A DNA stretch of 64,000 nt, from positions 16,078-80,077 of the forward strand of contig BTQL01000005.1 of NCBI GenBank assembly GCA_036985855.1, read 5' to 3'. Source of the DNA: B3-G11 sp036985855. Its GTDB lineage: Bacteria; Actinomycetota; Acidimicrobiia; Spongiisociales; UBA5794. This document shows positions 53,924-62,933 of the stretch, one piece after another. Each line of letters starts with the position of its first letter. Position 1 is the stretch's first letter. The translations under genes and the position numbers were made by a program. The notes beneath the pieces are model-generated. The model was not told the origin of the DNA and made no database searches. It saw nothing but the letters and a program-made list of their open reading frames with translations.

Positions 53924-55554
53924 CGCGCAGTCCCTTCGGGCGTTTCGGTACCGCAGCGCTGGTCGTGGTCCCGACGCTCTTTCTCTCGTACTTCTTCCTC
54001 TACCCGGTCATCGTCATCACCGTTCGTGGCCTCACACCGGAAGGCGCATTCAATCCCGCCGTCTTCTTCGATGTCCTCTCGGATTCGACGCTGCAAGGCA
54101 TTGCGGCTTTCACTCTTTGGCAGGCCGTGCTCTCCACACTGCTGACGGTGATCGCCGGTCTGCCCGCAGCATGGGTCTTCGCACGGTTCGACTTCCCAGG
54201 CAAGTCGCTCATGCGCGCCGCAACGCTTGTTCCGTTCGTCCTGCCGACGCTCGTCGTGGCTACGGCCTTCCTCGTACTCATCGGCCCGAAGGGCGTCACG
54301 GGCATCGACCTCACGGGGACGTTGTGGATAATCCTCATCGCCCACGTGTTCTACAACTACGCTATCGTCGTTCGCGGTGTCGGGGCGTATTGGGAACGCA
54401 TAGATCCCTCACTGGAGGACGCTGCGAGAAACCTCGGAGCGTCGAGACTCCAGACATTCCGCACCGTGACACTCCCCCTCCTCCGGCCCGCGATCGCATC
54501 GACGAGCGCTCTCGTCTTTCTGTTCTCTTTCACGTCGTTTGGAGTTGTGCTCCTTCTCGGAGACATCAATCACTCAACGATCGAAGTTGAGATCTGGAGA
54601 CAGACAACGGCATACCTTCGTCTCGATGTCGCATCGACCCTCGCGGTTCTCCAACTCGTCGGAGTCGGCGTGATCCTGATGATGTACGGGCGCTACCAGC
54701 AGCGCACAACCGTCCAGTTCGCTCACAGGGCGATCCAACCACCTCGACCCAGCTCGACATCCGACCGCCTGGCCGTCGGAACCGTCCTGACAGGTACCGC
54801 GCTACTGCTCGGTTTGCCGCTTGGAATCCTCATCGGACGCTCATTCATGAATCCGAATGGTGGCATCGGGCTTGCCAATTACGCCAACCTGTTCAGTCTC
54901 CCAAACCAGAGTGCAACGTTCGTGGAGCCTTTCGAGGCAATCGCGAACTCACTCGGCTTTGCGTTGGTTGCCTCAGTGGTGGCGCTACTCATCGGTGTCA
55001 TGGCAAGTGGAGCACTTTCGTACTCCCGAGGGCGCATGTCCAGAGTCTTCGATCTGTTCGTGATGCTTCCGCTTGGCACATCAGCGGTGACCATCGGATT
55101 CGGGTTCCTGGTCGCTCTCTTCTGGCCGATCGATATCCGCACCTCGGTGATGCTCATTCCGATAGCCCATGCACTTGTTGCGATACCGTTCGTCGTCAGG
55201 ACAACAAGCCCATCGATGGGCAGCGTTCAGCACCGCCTCCGCGAGGCCGCGGCAACACTCGGTGCGACACCAGCGAAGGCATGGTGGACTATCGACCTGA
55301 GACTCGTGGCGCGCTCGATCGCGGTCGGTGCCGCGTTCGCGTTTGCCATCTCTATGGGCGAATTCGGCGCTACCGCCTTCATCACTCGGCCGGATACGCC
55401 TACGATCCCAATCGCGATCTTCCGCCTGCTGGGACGTCCCGGATCGACGCCGTTTGGCGCCGCTCTGGCACTCAGCGTCATACTGATGTTCATCACGGGA
55501 GTCGCCGTGTTCGCGATCGACTCCCTGCGGGCGCCAACTGCGGGTGAGTTTTGA
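53899..55554 (+). CDS. thiP: Thiamine ABC transporter permease
   Basis: 551 residues with two similar halves, each about six helices, as in ThiP. Two EAA-type cytoplasmic loops can be seen (EDAARNLGASRLQTF near 174 and REAAATLGATPAKAW near 450), which dock onto the ATPase. The ATG at 53899 lies inside the end of thiB. The stop overlaps the TTG start of the next gene. Confidence 0.9.
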   Translation: MDGDRSLITRSPFGRFGTAALVVVPTLFLSYFFLYPVIVITVRGLTPEGAFNPAVFFDVLSDSTLQGIAAFTLWQAVLSTLLTVIAGLPAAWVFARFDFPGKSLMRAATLVPFVLPTLVVATAFLVLIGPKGVTGIDLTGTLWIILIAHVFYNYAIVVRGVGAYWERIDPSLEDAARNLGASRLQTFRTVTLPLLRPAIASTSALVFLFSFTSFGVVLLLGDINHSTIEVEIWRQTTAYLRLDVASTLAVLQLVGVGVILMMYGRYQQRTTVQFAHRAIQPPRPSSTSDRLAVGTVLTGTALLLGLPLGILIGRSFMNPNGGIGLANYANLFSLPNQSATFVEPFEAIANSLGFALVASVVALLIGVMASGALSYSRGRMSRVFDLFVMLPLGTSAVTIGFGFLVALFWPIDIRTSVMLIPIAHALVAIPFVVRTTSPSMGSVQHRLREAAATLGATPAKAWWTIDLRLVARSIAVGAAFAFAISMGEFGATAFITRPDTPTIPIAIFRLLGRPGSTPFGAALALSVILMFITGVAVFAIDSLRAPTAGEF

Positions 55555-56528
55555 GCCTCGCCGTCCGCGACCTGACCGTGAAATACGACGCCACGTCCGT
55601 CCTTGTTGGCATCGATCTCTCCGTTGAGACCGGTGAGCGCTTTGCGATCATGGGTCCATCTGGATCTGGCAAGAGCACACTGCTGAGAGCCATTGCCGGG
55701 CTCATCGACATCGACTCTGGAACCATCGCAATCGATGACACGGACGTGGCGAAGACGCCGGCACACCGCCGATCGGTGGGGCTGATGTTCCAGGACTACG
55801 CATTGTTCCCGCACATGACCGTCGCACAAAACGTCGGCTATGGACTTCGCATGTCCGGAGTCGCGAAGCAGCAGCGCACCGCCAGAAGCCTCGAATTGCT
55901 CGAACTTGTCGGTCTCGGCGGCTTCCAAGACCGGGAGCCGACCACGCTGAGCGGAGGCGAACAGCAGCGGGTCGCCCTCGCGAGGACGCTCGCCCCATCA
56001 CCGTCGATCGTGCTGCTCGATGAACCGCTCGCGTCTCTCGACGTCTCACTCAGAGTGTCCCTTCTCGCCGAGACGAGATCGATACTCGACGAAGTCGGTG
56101 CGACGAGCATCTATGTAACCCATGACAAGGCAGAGGCATTCGCCTTCTGCGATCGAATGGCAATACTCGACACAGGCAGGCTCGTACGCATCGGAACTCC
56201 CGACGAGATCTGGCGTAACCCTCGGTCCGAGTTCGTTGCCCGTTCGGTTGGGCAGATGAACCTCATACCGATCGGATGGATCGATCGATCACGATCCGGA
56301 CTCTGTTTCGTGCCTTTTGACGCAATCACGGTTCAGTCGGACGGACGGTTTGCAGGAACCGTGGTGACATCTCGGTTCACGGATGGCGAATACGTGACTC
56401 GGTTACGGTTGCTCGACGAAGAGACCACTATGGAGGTGCGTACGCACCAGACCCTTCAACCCGGGACCGAATTGCGATTCGACGTCGAAGCGGATGCCGT
56501 CATCGTCGTGTCAACCGACCAGCTCTGA
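55551..56528 (+). CDS. thiQ: Thiamine ABC transporter ATPase
   Basis: 325 residues. Walker A GPSGSGKST at 35-43, Q-loop FQDYALFPHMT, signature LSGGEQQR near 134, Walker B VLLDEPLASLD, and the switch His in THDKAEA. A C-terminal extension of about 90 residues resembles a TOBE-type domain, making it longer than E. coli ThiQ. TTG start within the thiP stop. Its last 18 bases overlap the convergent hydrolase gene. Confidence 0.88.
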   Translation: MSLAVRDLTVKYDATSVLVGIDLSVETGERFAIMGPSGSGKSTLLRAIAGLIDIDSGTIAIDDTDVAKTPAHRRSVGLMFQDYALFPHMTVAQNVGYGLRMSGVAKQQRTARSLELLELVGLGGFQDREPTTLSGGEQQRVALARTLAPSPSIVLLDEPLASLDVSLRVSLLAETRSILDEVGATSIYVTHDKAEAFAFCDRMAILDTGRLVRIGTPDEIWRNPRSEFVARSVGQMNLIPIGWIDRSRSGLCFVPFDAITVQSDGRFAGTVVTSRFTDGEYVTRLRLLDEETTMEVRTHQTLQPGTELRFDVEADAVIVVSTDQL

Positions 56529-57068
56529 AGTTCGAACGACCCTACCGAAGTCGGCTTCGATGGTCAGCAGGCTGTATCGGGCGATTTCTCTGGCCCGATA
56601 CACCTTCTTTGTCTCCGTGACAATGTCAAACGTGTGGGTGGCGTCTGCGACGAAAAGGACCTCGTAACCTAGATCTGAGGCCATCCTGGCAGTCGTCTCG
56701 CAGCACATGTTGGTCTGGATGCCGCAGACCGCAACACCGGAAATGCCGTTCTGTTTCAACCACTCGTCCAGGTCTGGATTGCCATAGAAGGCCGAATGCA
56801 CGTCCTTGACCACGAGCAGGTCCGGCTTCCCATCCAGCACTTCCTTGAATCGATTGCCATTGCTTGCGGGCGCAAGAGGAGACGAAGGCGTGGTGGAATC
56901 GTGCCGCACATAGACGATCGGCCAATCTTGTGCGCGCCACGCCGTAATCAACTTTTCGACGTTCGACTCGCAGTCAGGGTTGTTACGCGGACCCCAGTAG
57001 GAGGCATCGTCGAAACCCTTCTGCATGTCGACGACTATGAGTGCGGTACTCCCGTCCCAATTTGTCAC
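56511..57068 (-). CDS. Isochorismatase-like cysteine hydrolase
   Basis: 185 residues. IVVDMQKGFDD near residue 11 (catalytic Asp), a Lys in VVKDVHSAF, and GIQTNMCCET with the nucleophile Cys form the triad of the cysteine-hydrolase superfamily (nicotinamidase, isochorismatase). The substrate cannot be assigned. GTG 57068 has GGGGGAAG just before it and overlaps the stop of the upstream fusion gene. Confidence 0.87.
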   Translation of the reverse strand: MTNWDGSTALIVVDMQKGFDDASYWGPRNNPDCESNVEKLITAWRAQDWPIVYVRHDSTTPSSPLAPASNGNRFKEVLDGKPDLLVVKDVHSAFYGNPDLDEWLKQNGISGVAVCGIQTNMCCETTARMASDLGYEVLFVADATHTFDIVTETKKVYRAREIARYSLLTIEADFGRVVRTSELVG

Positions 57069-58084
57069 ATCTTCCCCCGATTCGTTACGTCCGCCCAGCG
57101 GCCGCCGCTGGCTCTGATCAAGCGTTCGAGCGCGACCGGATACACGGTGTCCGGTGTACCACCCGCCGACCAAACCCAACGGTAGCGGGCGAGTGCGACG
57201 TCTGCGACGACCTTTACGGCATCCGGCAACCCAACACCTGGTGTGCCTCCAGCTTCGAAACCCGTGATTCGGCTTACAGCGTCGAGACTTGCGATCCGCG
57301 CTCGTCTCCCGTTGCACCAGCCCGCAAGCTTCTTCTCGTTTATCCGACGGTCCCCCGAGCAGATAACGAGCACCGGTTCTCCGTCAACATCGAACAGAAT
57401 GCTCTTTGCGATCTCTCCGATTGCGACACCTACGGCGGCAGCAGCATCCGCCGAAGTCTTCGTACCTGCAGGAAATCGATGGATGTCGGGGGCAATGCCG
57501 AGGCGAACAGCCGAGTCGACGAACCGTGCTGTTGCTTCGGGCAGTTTCTCGCCGACCCGGTGAACACCCGACTCCGTAGCGACCCATGTGACTCGCTGGT
57601 CGTGCGGTTCCGTCGGCACAGCATCAACGAGTAGCTCATCGACCGTGATGCCGACCCGTATGACTCCTGCCGGGAGTCTGGCAAGCAACTCGTCGTAATA
57701 CCCCTTCCCTCTGCCAAGCCGATTGCCCCGCCGGTCAAAGACAAGACCCGGCACAAGGACCACGTCGATCTCGTCAAGTGGAACGAGAGAAGAATCTGCA
57801 CTTGGTTGATCGAAGCCGAGAGGATGCCGCTCAAGGCCATCCGGGCGGTATTCGTGAACCGAGAGCGACCCGCTATCGGGGGTACGAGTGATCGCTACCC
57901 GACATCTTGCAAGGCCGTGAACACGATCAAGATCGACTTCGTCTCGCATCGCGAGGTACGAGAGTACGGTCCCGTGTAACGGTGCCCAAGGAAGCAAGGC
58001 ACGGTTCACCCGCTCGGACAGACGAGACCGGACAACCGTATTTGCCCATGCACGCCAATCCGTCTTCGTTTCATATTCGCGCAT
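57065..58084 (-). CDS. Fusion: 5-formyltetrahydrofolate cyclo-ligase + YbaK-type deacylase
   Basis: 339 residues in one frame. Residues 1-180 are a 5-FCL (MTHFS) enzyme: LSYLAMRDEVD, LVPGLVFDRRGNRLGRGKGYYDELL with the ATP/folate site near 122, and the usual TESGVHRV close. It makes 5,10-methenyl-THF and clears the 5-formyl inhibitor. Residues about 185-335 are a YbaK/ProX deacylase: GTKTSADAAAAVG, IAKSILFDVDG with the functional Lys, CSGDRRINEKKLA and GGTPGVGLP, which edits mischarged tRNA. Both domains look intact. ATG 58084 begins MREYETK. Overlaps the cysteine-hydrolase start. Confidence 0.9.
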   Translation of the reverse strand: MREYETKTDWRAWANTVVRSRLSERVNRALLPWAPLHGTVLSYLAMRDEVDLDRVHGLARCRVAITRTPDSGSLSVHEYRPDGLERHPLGFDQPSADSSLVPLDEIDVVLVPGLVFDRRGNRLGRGKGYYDELLARLPAGVIRVGITVDELLVDAVPTEPHDQRVTWVATESGVHRVGEKLPEATARFVDSAVRLGIAPDIHRFPAGTKTSADAAAAVGVAIGEIAKSILFDVDGEPVLVICSGDRRINEKKLAGWCNGRRARIASLDAVSRITGFEAGGTPGVGLPDAVKVVADVALARYRWVWSAGGTPDTVYPVALERLIRASGGRWADVTNRGKM

Positions 58085-58161
58085 CGGCTGGACAGTAGCC
58101 GAAGACCGAAGGCCGAGGACCTCCGTAGTCTGTATTGCGTAGTGGGTACTACGTTCCCCCC

Positions 58162-59403
58162 ATGAAGGCATGGGACGACGATCCACAGGTTCGTCCGATT
58201 CCGATCGAGGATGACGACGGCGTGTTGCTGCCGCCGGCGGGTGGTCCTCCCCGCAGACGGGCCCGCCGCCGGCATCGACCCTGGCTTCCGCTCGCCGTCT
58301 CGAGCGCTGCGGTCGTGGCCTTGATCGGCGCAGTCGCCTTCTTGGGAGCAGTGGAGTCCCAGGACGCACCAGGAACCGATCCCAACGTGTTCTCCCTCAC
58401 AACCATTCCAGACCCGGACGCACCCACAACAGAGGTCCTGCCACCAACCCTGGAAGAGGCGATTCCCGGGACGACCGACCGCCTCACGTTGATCACGACC
58501 GACGGCGAGGCCCTGTGGACCCTCGTATGGGATCCGTCGTTCCGCGTCCCCAAGCCGTACGAATTGCTGTCCCCTGGTGTAGATCTGTGGACAGCCGCTT
58601 CGTTCGACACCGCTGGCAGGCTTGTTGCAGCAACAGGCACAAGCGCGATCGAAGTCCGCTCTCGCGATGTCTGGCTGGGGCCGCCAACGGAGATCGACAA
58701 CACACCTGACATCGAAGACACCCAGTCGATCGCGTGGCACGCCTCGGAAGTTTCACGGCTGGCATTCGTGACAACCACATACGGTGCAGACTCCGAGTCC
58801 ACCTTCCCGCTATGGACGGCCGAGATCGACGCCCTCACGAACTCCCTCTCCGAGCCAACACTCGTGGCCGAATTCGACCTGTCGGCCAACATCGTACGGT
58901 GGGACGGCAACGGGTTCGTCATGCAGATCGGTGACAGAACCGTCGCTCTCGATCCGACCGGCAAAGAGATCTGGAGCGTTGATGGTCGGGCGCACAGCGC
59001 ATCCCCGAAGTTCGTTCCTCATGTCCGTCAGACCAGTCAGGGACCCGAGTGGAATCTCATCGACAGAGCGACCGGAGACCAGATATCGCTCACCGACTTT
59101 GGAATCGAAGCCACGGCAACAGCGACCGACATCGTCGCAGCCCAGAGCAACGATCTATTCGCCGCTGCAACCTATCGCGAAGACCGGACCACGATCACGA
59201 TATTCGGTTCCAGGCGGAGCGCCCGGCGCATCGTCCAGGTCGAAGGAGATCCGAGGATGGACCAGTTCACGAGCGACGCTGCCTACCTCATCCTCGAGTT
59301 GTCCGATGCGAACGACCTCATCTTCCTCGACTGGAGGTCGGGCGCGGTGCATCGCTTCGACGTGCCGGACGATCACGAAGTGCTGGCGATCAACCTTGGT
59401 TAG
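58162..59403 (+). CDS. Membrane-anchored protein with propeller-like exterior
   Basis: 413 residues. A cytoplasmic N-terminus with a Pro/Asp patch and an Arg-rich run (residues 30-40), one membrane helix at about 42-66, then a Thr/Pro linker and 330 residues of beta-rich exterior with repeated WT/WD-like strands, suggesting a beta-propeller. No family recognised. An ATG 9 codons upstream is in frame but lacks support. Just upstream, CGTAGT and ACTACG form an inverted repeat at 58138-58153, possibly an operator. Confidence 0.75.
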   Translation: MKAWDDDPQVRPIPIEDDDGVLLPPAGGPPRRRARRRHRPWLPLAVSSAAVVALIGAVAFLGAVESQDAPGTDPNVFSLTTIPDPDAPTTEVLPPTLEEAIPGTTDRLTLITTDGEALWTLVWDPSFRVPKPYELLSPGVDLWTAASFDTAGRLVAATGTSAIEVRSRDVWLGPPTEIDNTPDIEDTQSIAWHASEVSRLAFVTTTYGADSESTFPLWTAEIDALTNSLSEPTLVAEFDLSANIVRWDGNGFVMQIGDRTVALDPTGKEIWSVDGRAHSASPKFVPHVRQTSQGPEWNLIDRATGDQISLTDFGIEATATATDIVAAQSNDLFAAATYREDRTTITIFGSRRSARRIVQVEGDPRMDQFTSDAAYLILELSDANDLIFLDWRSGAVHRFDVPDDHEVLAINLG

Positions 59404-59406
59404 TTG

Positions 59407-60588
59407 TCACAAGTTCTGTCGCATCTCGGCCGACAGATTGCCCTTCTCCGCCAGCTCGATGTCGTCGAGCTGAAGCCACCCCGCGAACGTCTCGAGCTCC
59501 GTCGTCAACGCCGCAGCGACTCGCTGTGGATCGGTACCTTCCTCTCGCCACACAGAGCGAACGAGCAGAACCTTCCGCTTACGATCTGCCTTCAGGTCGA
59601 CACGCCCCACCAGCTCGCCATCGAGCATGAACGGTAGAACGTAGTACCCGTACACGCGCTCACGCTCCGGCACATAGATCTCGATGCGATAGCGGAACTC
59701 GAAGAGACGTTCCGCCCTCTCCCGGTACCACACGATTGGATCGAACGGACTGACGAACGACGCACCCTCGATGCGCCGAGGACGGACCGCGTCGGGGTCC
59801 ATGAAGACGGGCCCTCGCCACCCCGGTACAGCGACCTCCTCGATTGCACCCACCTCGGCCAATTCGGCAAGAATGGGTCGCGCTGTCGGTGCGTGCAATC
59901 GGAAGTAGTCGGCGATATCGTGTGCCGTACCGATGCCGATGTGGCGGGTTGCGTCCTCGAGCAACAGGCGGTACGCGTCGTGCTTCGGAACCGCCGGCGC
60001 ACCTCGATACACGTCCGGCACGGTTCGCTCTGGTGCGTCATAGAGTCGGGTGAAGTTGTCGGTGCGTAGTGCGGTGATGACGCCATTGGCGAACAGCACC
60101 TCGAGCGCGACCTTCCCCGGTCCATAACCCCACCACGGCTCGTTCCGTTGGTTCGGTGCGTCCAGATCGCGAACGGTCAACGGGCCATGCTCACGCACCT
60201 GCCGCTCAACATCCCCGAGAAGCTCCGGGTGTGCCTCGAGCAGTATGCCTGCGCGCCGCCACGGCCGCATCTCGCCCATCTTCCACCGCCACAACGGGTA
60301 ACGGTCCACGGGCAGCACAGCGGCCTCGTGGGCCCAGTACTCGAAGTTCTCACCACTCTGGTTCAGCCACCGGTCGAGGGCCCCACGGTCGTACGGTCCG
60401 AGCCTCGAGTAAAAGGGCATGTAGTGGGTCCGCACACAGACGTTCACCGAGTCGAGCTGGACGAGGCCGATTGTGTCCATGACGCGTCTGAAGTGCCGCA
60501 CGTCTACGCGTCCGGAGGGCCGGTCCCCATTGAATCCCTGCGCTCCGAGCGCTATTCGGCGCGCTGCGTCGATCGAGATCGTCCTCAT
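59407..60588 (-). CDS. ycaQ: YcaQ/AlkX-like winged-helix DNA glycosylase family
   Basis: 393 residues, HTH_42 (YcaQ) family. MDTIGLVQLDSVNVCVRTH near residue 36 contains the catalytic QxD motif; YDRGALDRWL and SPFDPIVWYRERAERLFEFRYRIE are family landmarks. Members unhook interstrand crosslinks. The stop lies 3 bases after the preceding plus-strand gene's stop; the start is divergent from plsC. Confidence 0.88.
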   Translation of the reverse strand: MRTISIDAARRIALGAQGFNGDRPSGRVDVRHFRRVMDTIGLVQLDSVNVCVRTHYMPFYSRLGPYDRGALDRWLNQSGENFEYWAHEAAVLPVDRYPLWRWKMGEMRPWRRAGILLEAHPELLGDVERQVREHGPLTVRDLDAPNQRNEPWWGYGPGKVALEVLFANGVITALRTDNFTRLYDAPERTVPDVYRGAPAVPKHDAYRLLLEDATRHIGIGTAHDIADYFRLHAPTARPILAELAEVGAIEEVAVPGWRGPVFMDPDAVRPRRIEGASFVSPFDPIVWYRERAERLFEFRYRIEIYVPERERVYGYYVLPFMLDGELVGRVDLKADRKRKVLLVRSVWREEGTDPQRVAAALTTELETFAGWLQLDDIELAEKGNLSAEMRQNL

Positions 60589-60624
60589 CGCCTCACCTGC
60601 ATCATTCCGTCTACGCTACCGGCC

Positions 60625-61380
60625 ATGCTCCGCACTCTGCTCGCAGGGATCAGAACGTTCGTGCTCGTGCCTCTGTTCTTCCTACTCACGTTGCTGTTTG
60701 CCATCATCATCGTCATATACGGAGCGGTTCGCCCTGCTGCGCCGATCCACGACAAGATTCTCAAACTCTGGTCGCGTTTGTGGCTGAGGATCCCTCCTGC
60801 ACATGTCGATGTTGTCGGAACAGAGAAGGTCGATCCACACCAGCGATACATCGTGGTTTCGAATCACCTTTCGATGCTCGATATCCCATTGCTCTTCCAG
60901 GCACTCCCGCTTCACGGACGGTTCCTCGCAAAGCAGGAGATCTTCAAGATCCCTGTGGTCGCTCAGGCCATGCGGACCATCGGGATGATCGAGATAGATC
61001 GTGGTCAAGGGGGATCGTCGAGACGGGCGATCAACGAGGGTGTTCGTATCGCAGCAGAACGCGGGTACTCCCTGTTGATCTTCCCCGAGGGGACGCGCAG
61101 CACGGAAGGGGAATTGCTGCCGTTCAAAAAGGGCGCCTTCCGTATCGCGATCGACACGGGACTGCCGCTGCTCCCCGTCGTCATCGAAGGCACAGAACGT
61201 ATCTCCAGACCGGGTTCGAGGCTCTTCTTCCCTGGTCATGCGTCGATGCGAATCCTCAGCCCGATCGATACGGCAGACATGACGAACAAGAATGACCTGA
61301 GGCCCTTGTCCACTCTCGTCGAGTCCGAGATGAACGCGGTGTACAGGGAGATGAGAGCATTCGACAACCGACAATCGTAG
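60625..61380 (+). CDS. plsC: 1-acyl-sn-glycerol-3-phosphate acyltransferase
   Basis: 251 residues. An N-terminal membrane helix (about 11-35), then the acyltransferase blocks NHLSMLD (HX4D) near 80, KQEIFKIP, and FPEGTRST near 153. It makes phosphatidic acid from lysophosphatidic acid. ATG 60625 is supported by a TACGCT -10-like box 7 bases before; the longer frame upstream is antisense to ycaQ. Confidence 0.92.
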   Translation: MLRTLLAGIRTFVLVPLFFLLTLLFAIIIVIYGAVRPAAPIHDKILKLWSRLWLRIPPAHVDVVGTEKVDPHQRYIVVSNHLSMLDIPLLFQALPLHGRFLAKQEIFKIPVVAQAMRTIGMIEIDRGQGGSSRRAINEGVRIAAERGYSLLIFPEGTRSTEGELLPFKKGAFRIAIDTGLPLLPVVIEGTERISRPGSRLFFPGHASMRILSPIDTADMTNKNDLRPLSTLVESEMNAVYREMRAFDNRQS

Positions 61381-61445
61381 GCCGTCAACCGTGCGGCCTT
61401 CGGTAGGCAAGCACTGGGGGCGGGCGGACATCGGTGCGCGGTTTC

Positions 61446-62933
61446 TCAATCGTATACCCCAATCAAATACGTCCTTCCATCTCGTACTTCACACAGATAC
61501 GCCCCTGCCGAGGTAACGATCTGGTAACGGTCTGATGCCTGCCCTCCGTCCCACCAGCGACCCAGTCGCCGCCATGGACCCGCCCATGACAGCACAGGCA
61601 CCCATCGACTTCGGAGCCGGACCTGCTCAGGGATCCCTCCCACCCAGGTCACCTCGAAAGGCACAGGATCGGGTGGCACGAGTGCCGGTGCGGGACTCGG
61701 GATGCGTCCGGGCCATGGTGCTTCGATATCACGCTCGGGGGTGTTCTCTTCCTCCCCCCATCTGGTCCACGACATCTGCTCCCCTGGGTCGCGACCACCC
61801 TGGGGATTTGCTACCAACAGGTTGTCCCGTCCCGCGATGGCTTGCACCTCCGTGAACGCCCGCTGGGTCTCCTCGAACCCCTTGGCATCCTCTTCGAGTG
61901 CCATCTGACGGCCAGAGCCGGACAGGTCTGCGGGTTCGAGGCACAACGTGACAAGCCCACCTCGGATTCCTCCAGATACACCCTCAATCCACGAGCGAAG
62001 CTGCCAACGCACTCGCTCCGCGAGGCTTCGCTCTGAGAACGGGTCAGCGCTACGCCATGTCCTCGACCGTTCGGTGCCATCGGCGGCGACAGCTGTGATG
62101 ATCACCCGGTGGGGTGCGACACCATGGGGTGCAAGGTTTCCTACGAGACGTTGAGCGAGATTGCGCGCAGCGAAGGATGCTTGCTCGAAGCCGTCGATCG
62201 GCGGATCGAAGTGAGACTCAACCGCCGGGTTCTCAGGTATCTCTCTCGGAGCGGTGTCGCGACCAATGCCACGAGCTCTTCGATGCGCTTCCATGCCGAT
62301 ACGACCGAACCGGGATATGACCGCATCGCGCGGCAACTCAGCGACAGCACCAAGCGTGGTGATCCCGAGCCAACGAAAGGTCGCTGCAAGGTCGTCGCTC
62401 CCCAAGCTCGCCACGTCGAGGTTTGCGATGAACGCTGCGTCGTCGGTGACAATGTGCATCGGTTTGGAACGAGATGTCTGTCTCACAGACTGATAAGCAG
62501 CGAAAGGGCCCGCAGCGAGTCCGATACGACGATCACCGCCGAATGGATCGAGCTCCTTGTCCACCCGCTCACAGAGCACTTCTTCTCCCCCGTAGTACTC
62601 GACCGCACCAGAGATGGGAAGGTACATCGTACCTGGCTCGGCCACTTCAACGCGAGGGACGAGCGACTCGATAGCCTGCACCACGGGTTCGAACCGTGCC
62701 ATCTCAATGCTCAAGTCCTGGACAATGCTGGTGGCGGTTGGACAAATCGCCTCAGCTGAACGCCGCAACATCCCCACGGTCACGCCATGGGCGGCGGCAG
62801 CGTCGTTACACGCAACGACTCTGCCGTCCTGTCCTATTGCTTGGACTGGATCATCCAGCCCAGATTCGCCCCTCAATAGGCCTGGTTGCCTCAGCGCCCA
62901 TGTGGGATACCACACGCAGATCGTTCGTTCCAT
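61446..62933 (-). CDS. imuB: ImuB, inactive Y-family polymerase of the SOS mutasome
   Basis: 495 residues with Y-family palm, finger and little-finger layout, but the catalytic carboxylates are missing: the first motif reads ICVWYPTW and the second PISGAVEYYGG, where active enzymes have Asp and Asp-Glu. This is the hallmark of ImuB, the clamp-binding hub for DnaE2. The C-terminal region carries the variable part and Trp-rich end seen in ImuB. It starts inside imuA', overlapping by 83 bases. Confidence 0.92.
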   Translation of the reverse strand: MERTICVWYPTWALRQPGLLRGESGLDDPVQAIGQDGRVVACNDAAAAHGVTVGMLRRSAEAICPTATSIVQDLSIEMARFEPVVQAIESLVPRVEVAEPGTMYLPISGAVEYYGGEEVLCERVDKELDPFGGDRRIGLAAGPFAAYQSVRQTSRSKPMHIVTDDAAFIANLDVASLGSDDLAATFRWLGITTLGAVAELPRDAVISRFGRIGMEAHRRARGIGRDTAPREIPENPAVESHFDPPIDGFEQASFAARNLAQRLVGNLAPHGVAPHRVIITAVAADGTERSRTWRSADPFSERSLAERVRWQLRSWIEGVSGGIRGGLVTLCLEPADLSGSGRQMALEEDAKGFEETQRAFTEVQAIAGRDNLLVANPQGGRDPGEQMSWTRWGEEENTPERDIEAPWPGRIPSPAPALVPPDPVPFEVTWVGGIPEQVRLRSRWVPVLSWAGPWRRLGRWWDGGQASDRYQIVTSAGAYLCEVRDGRTYLIGVYD

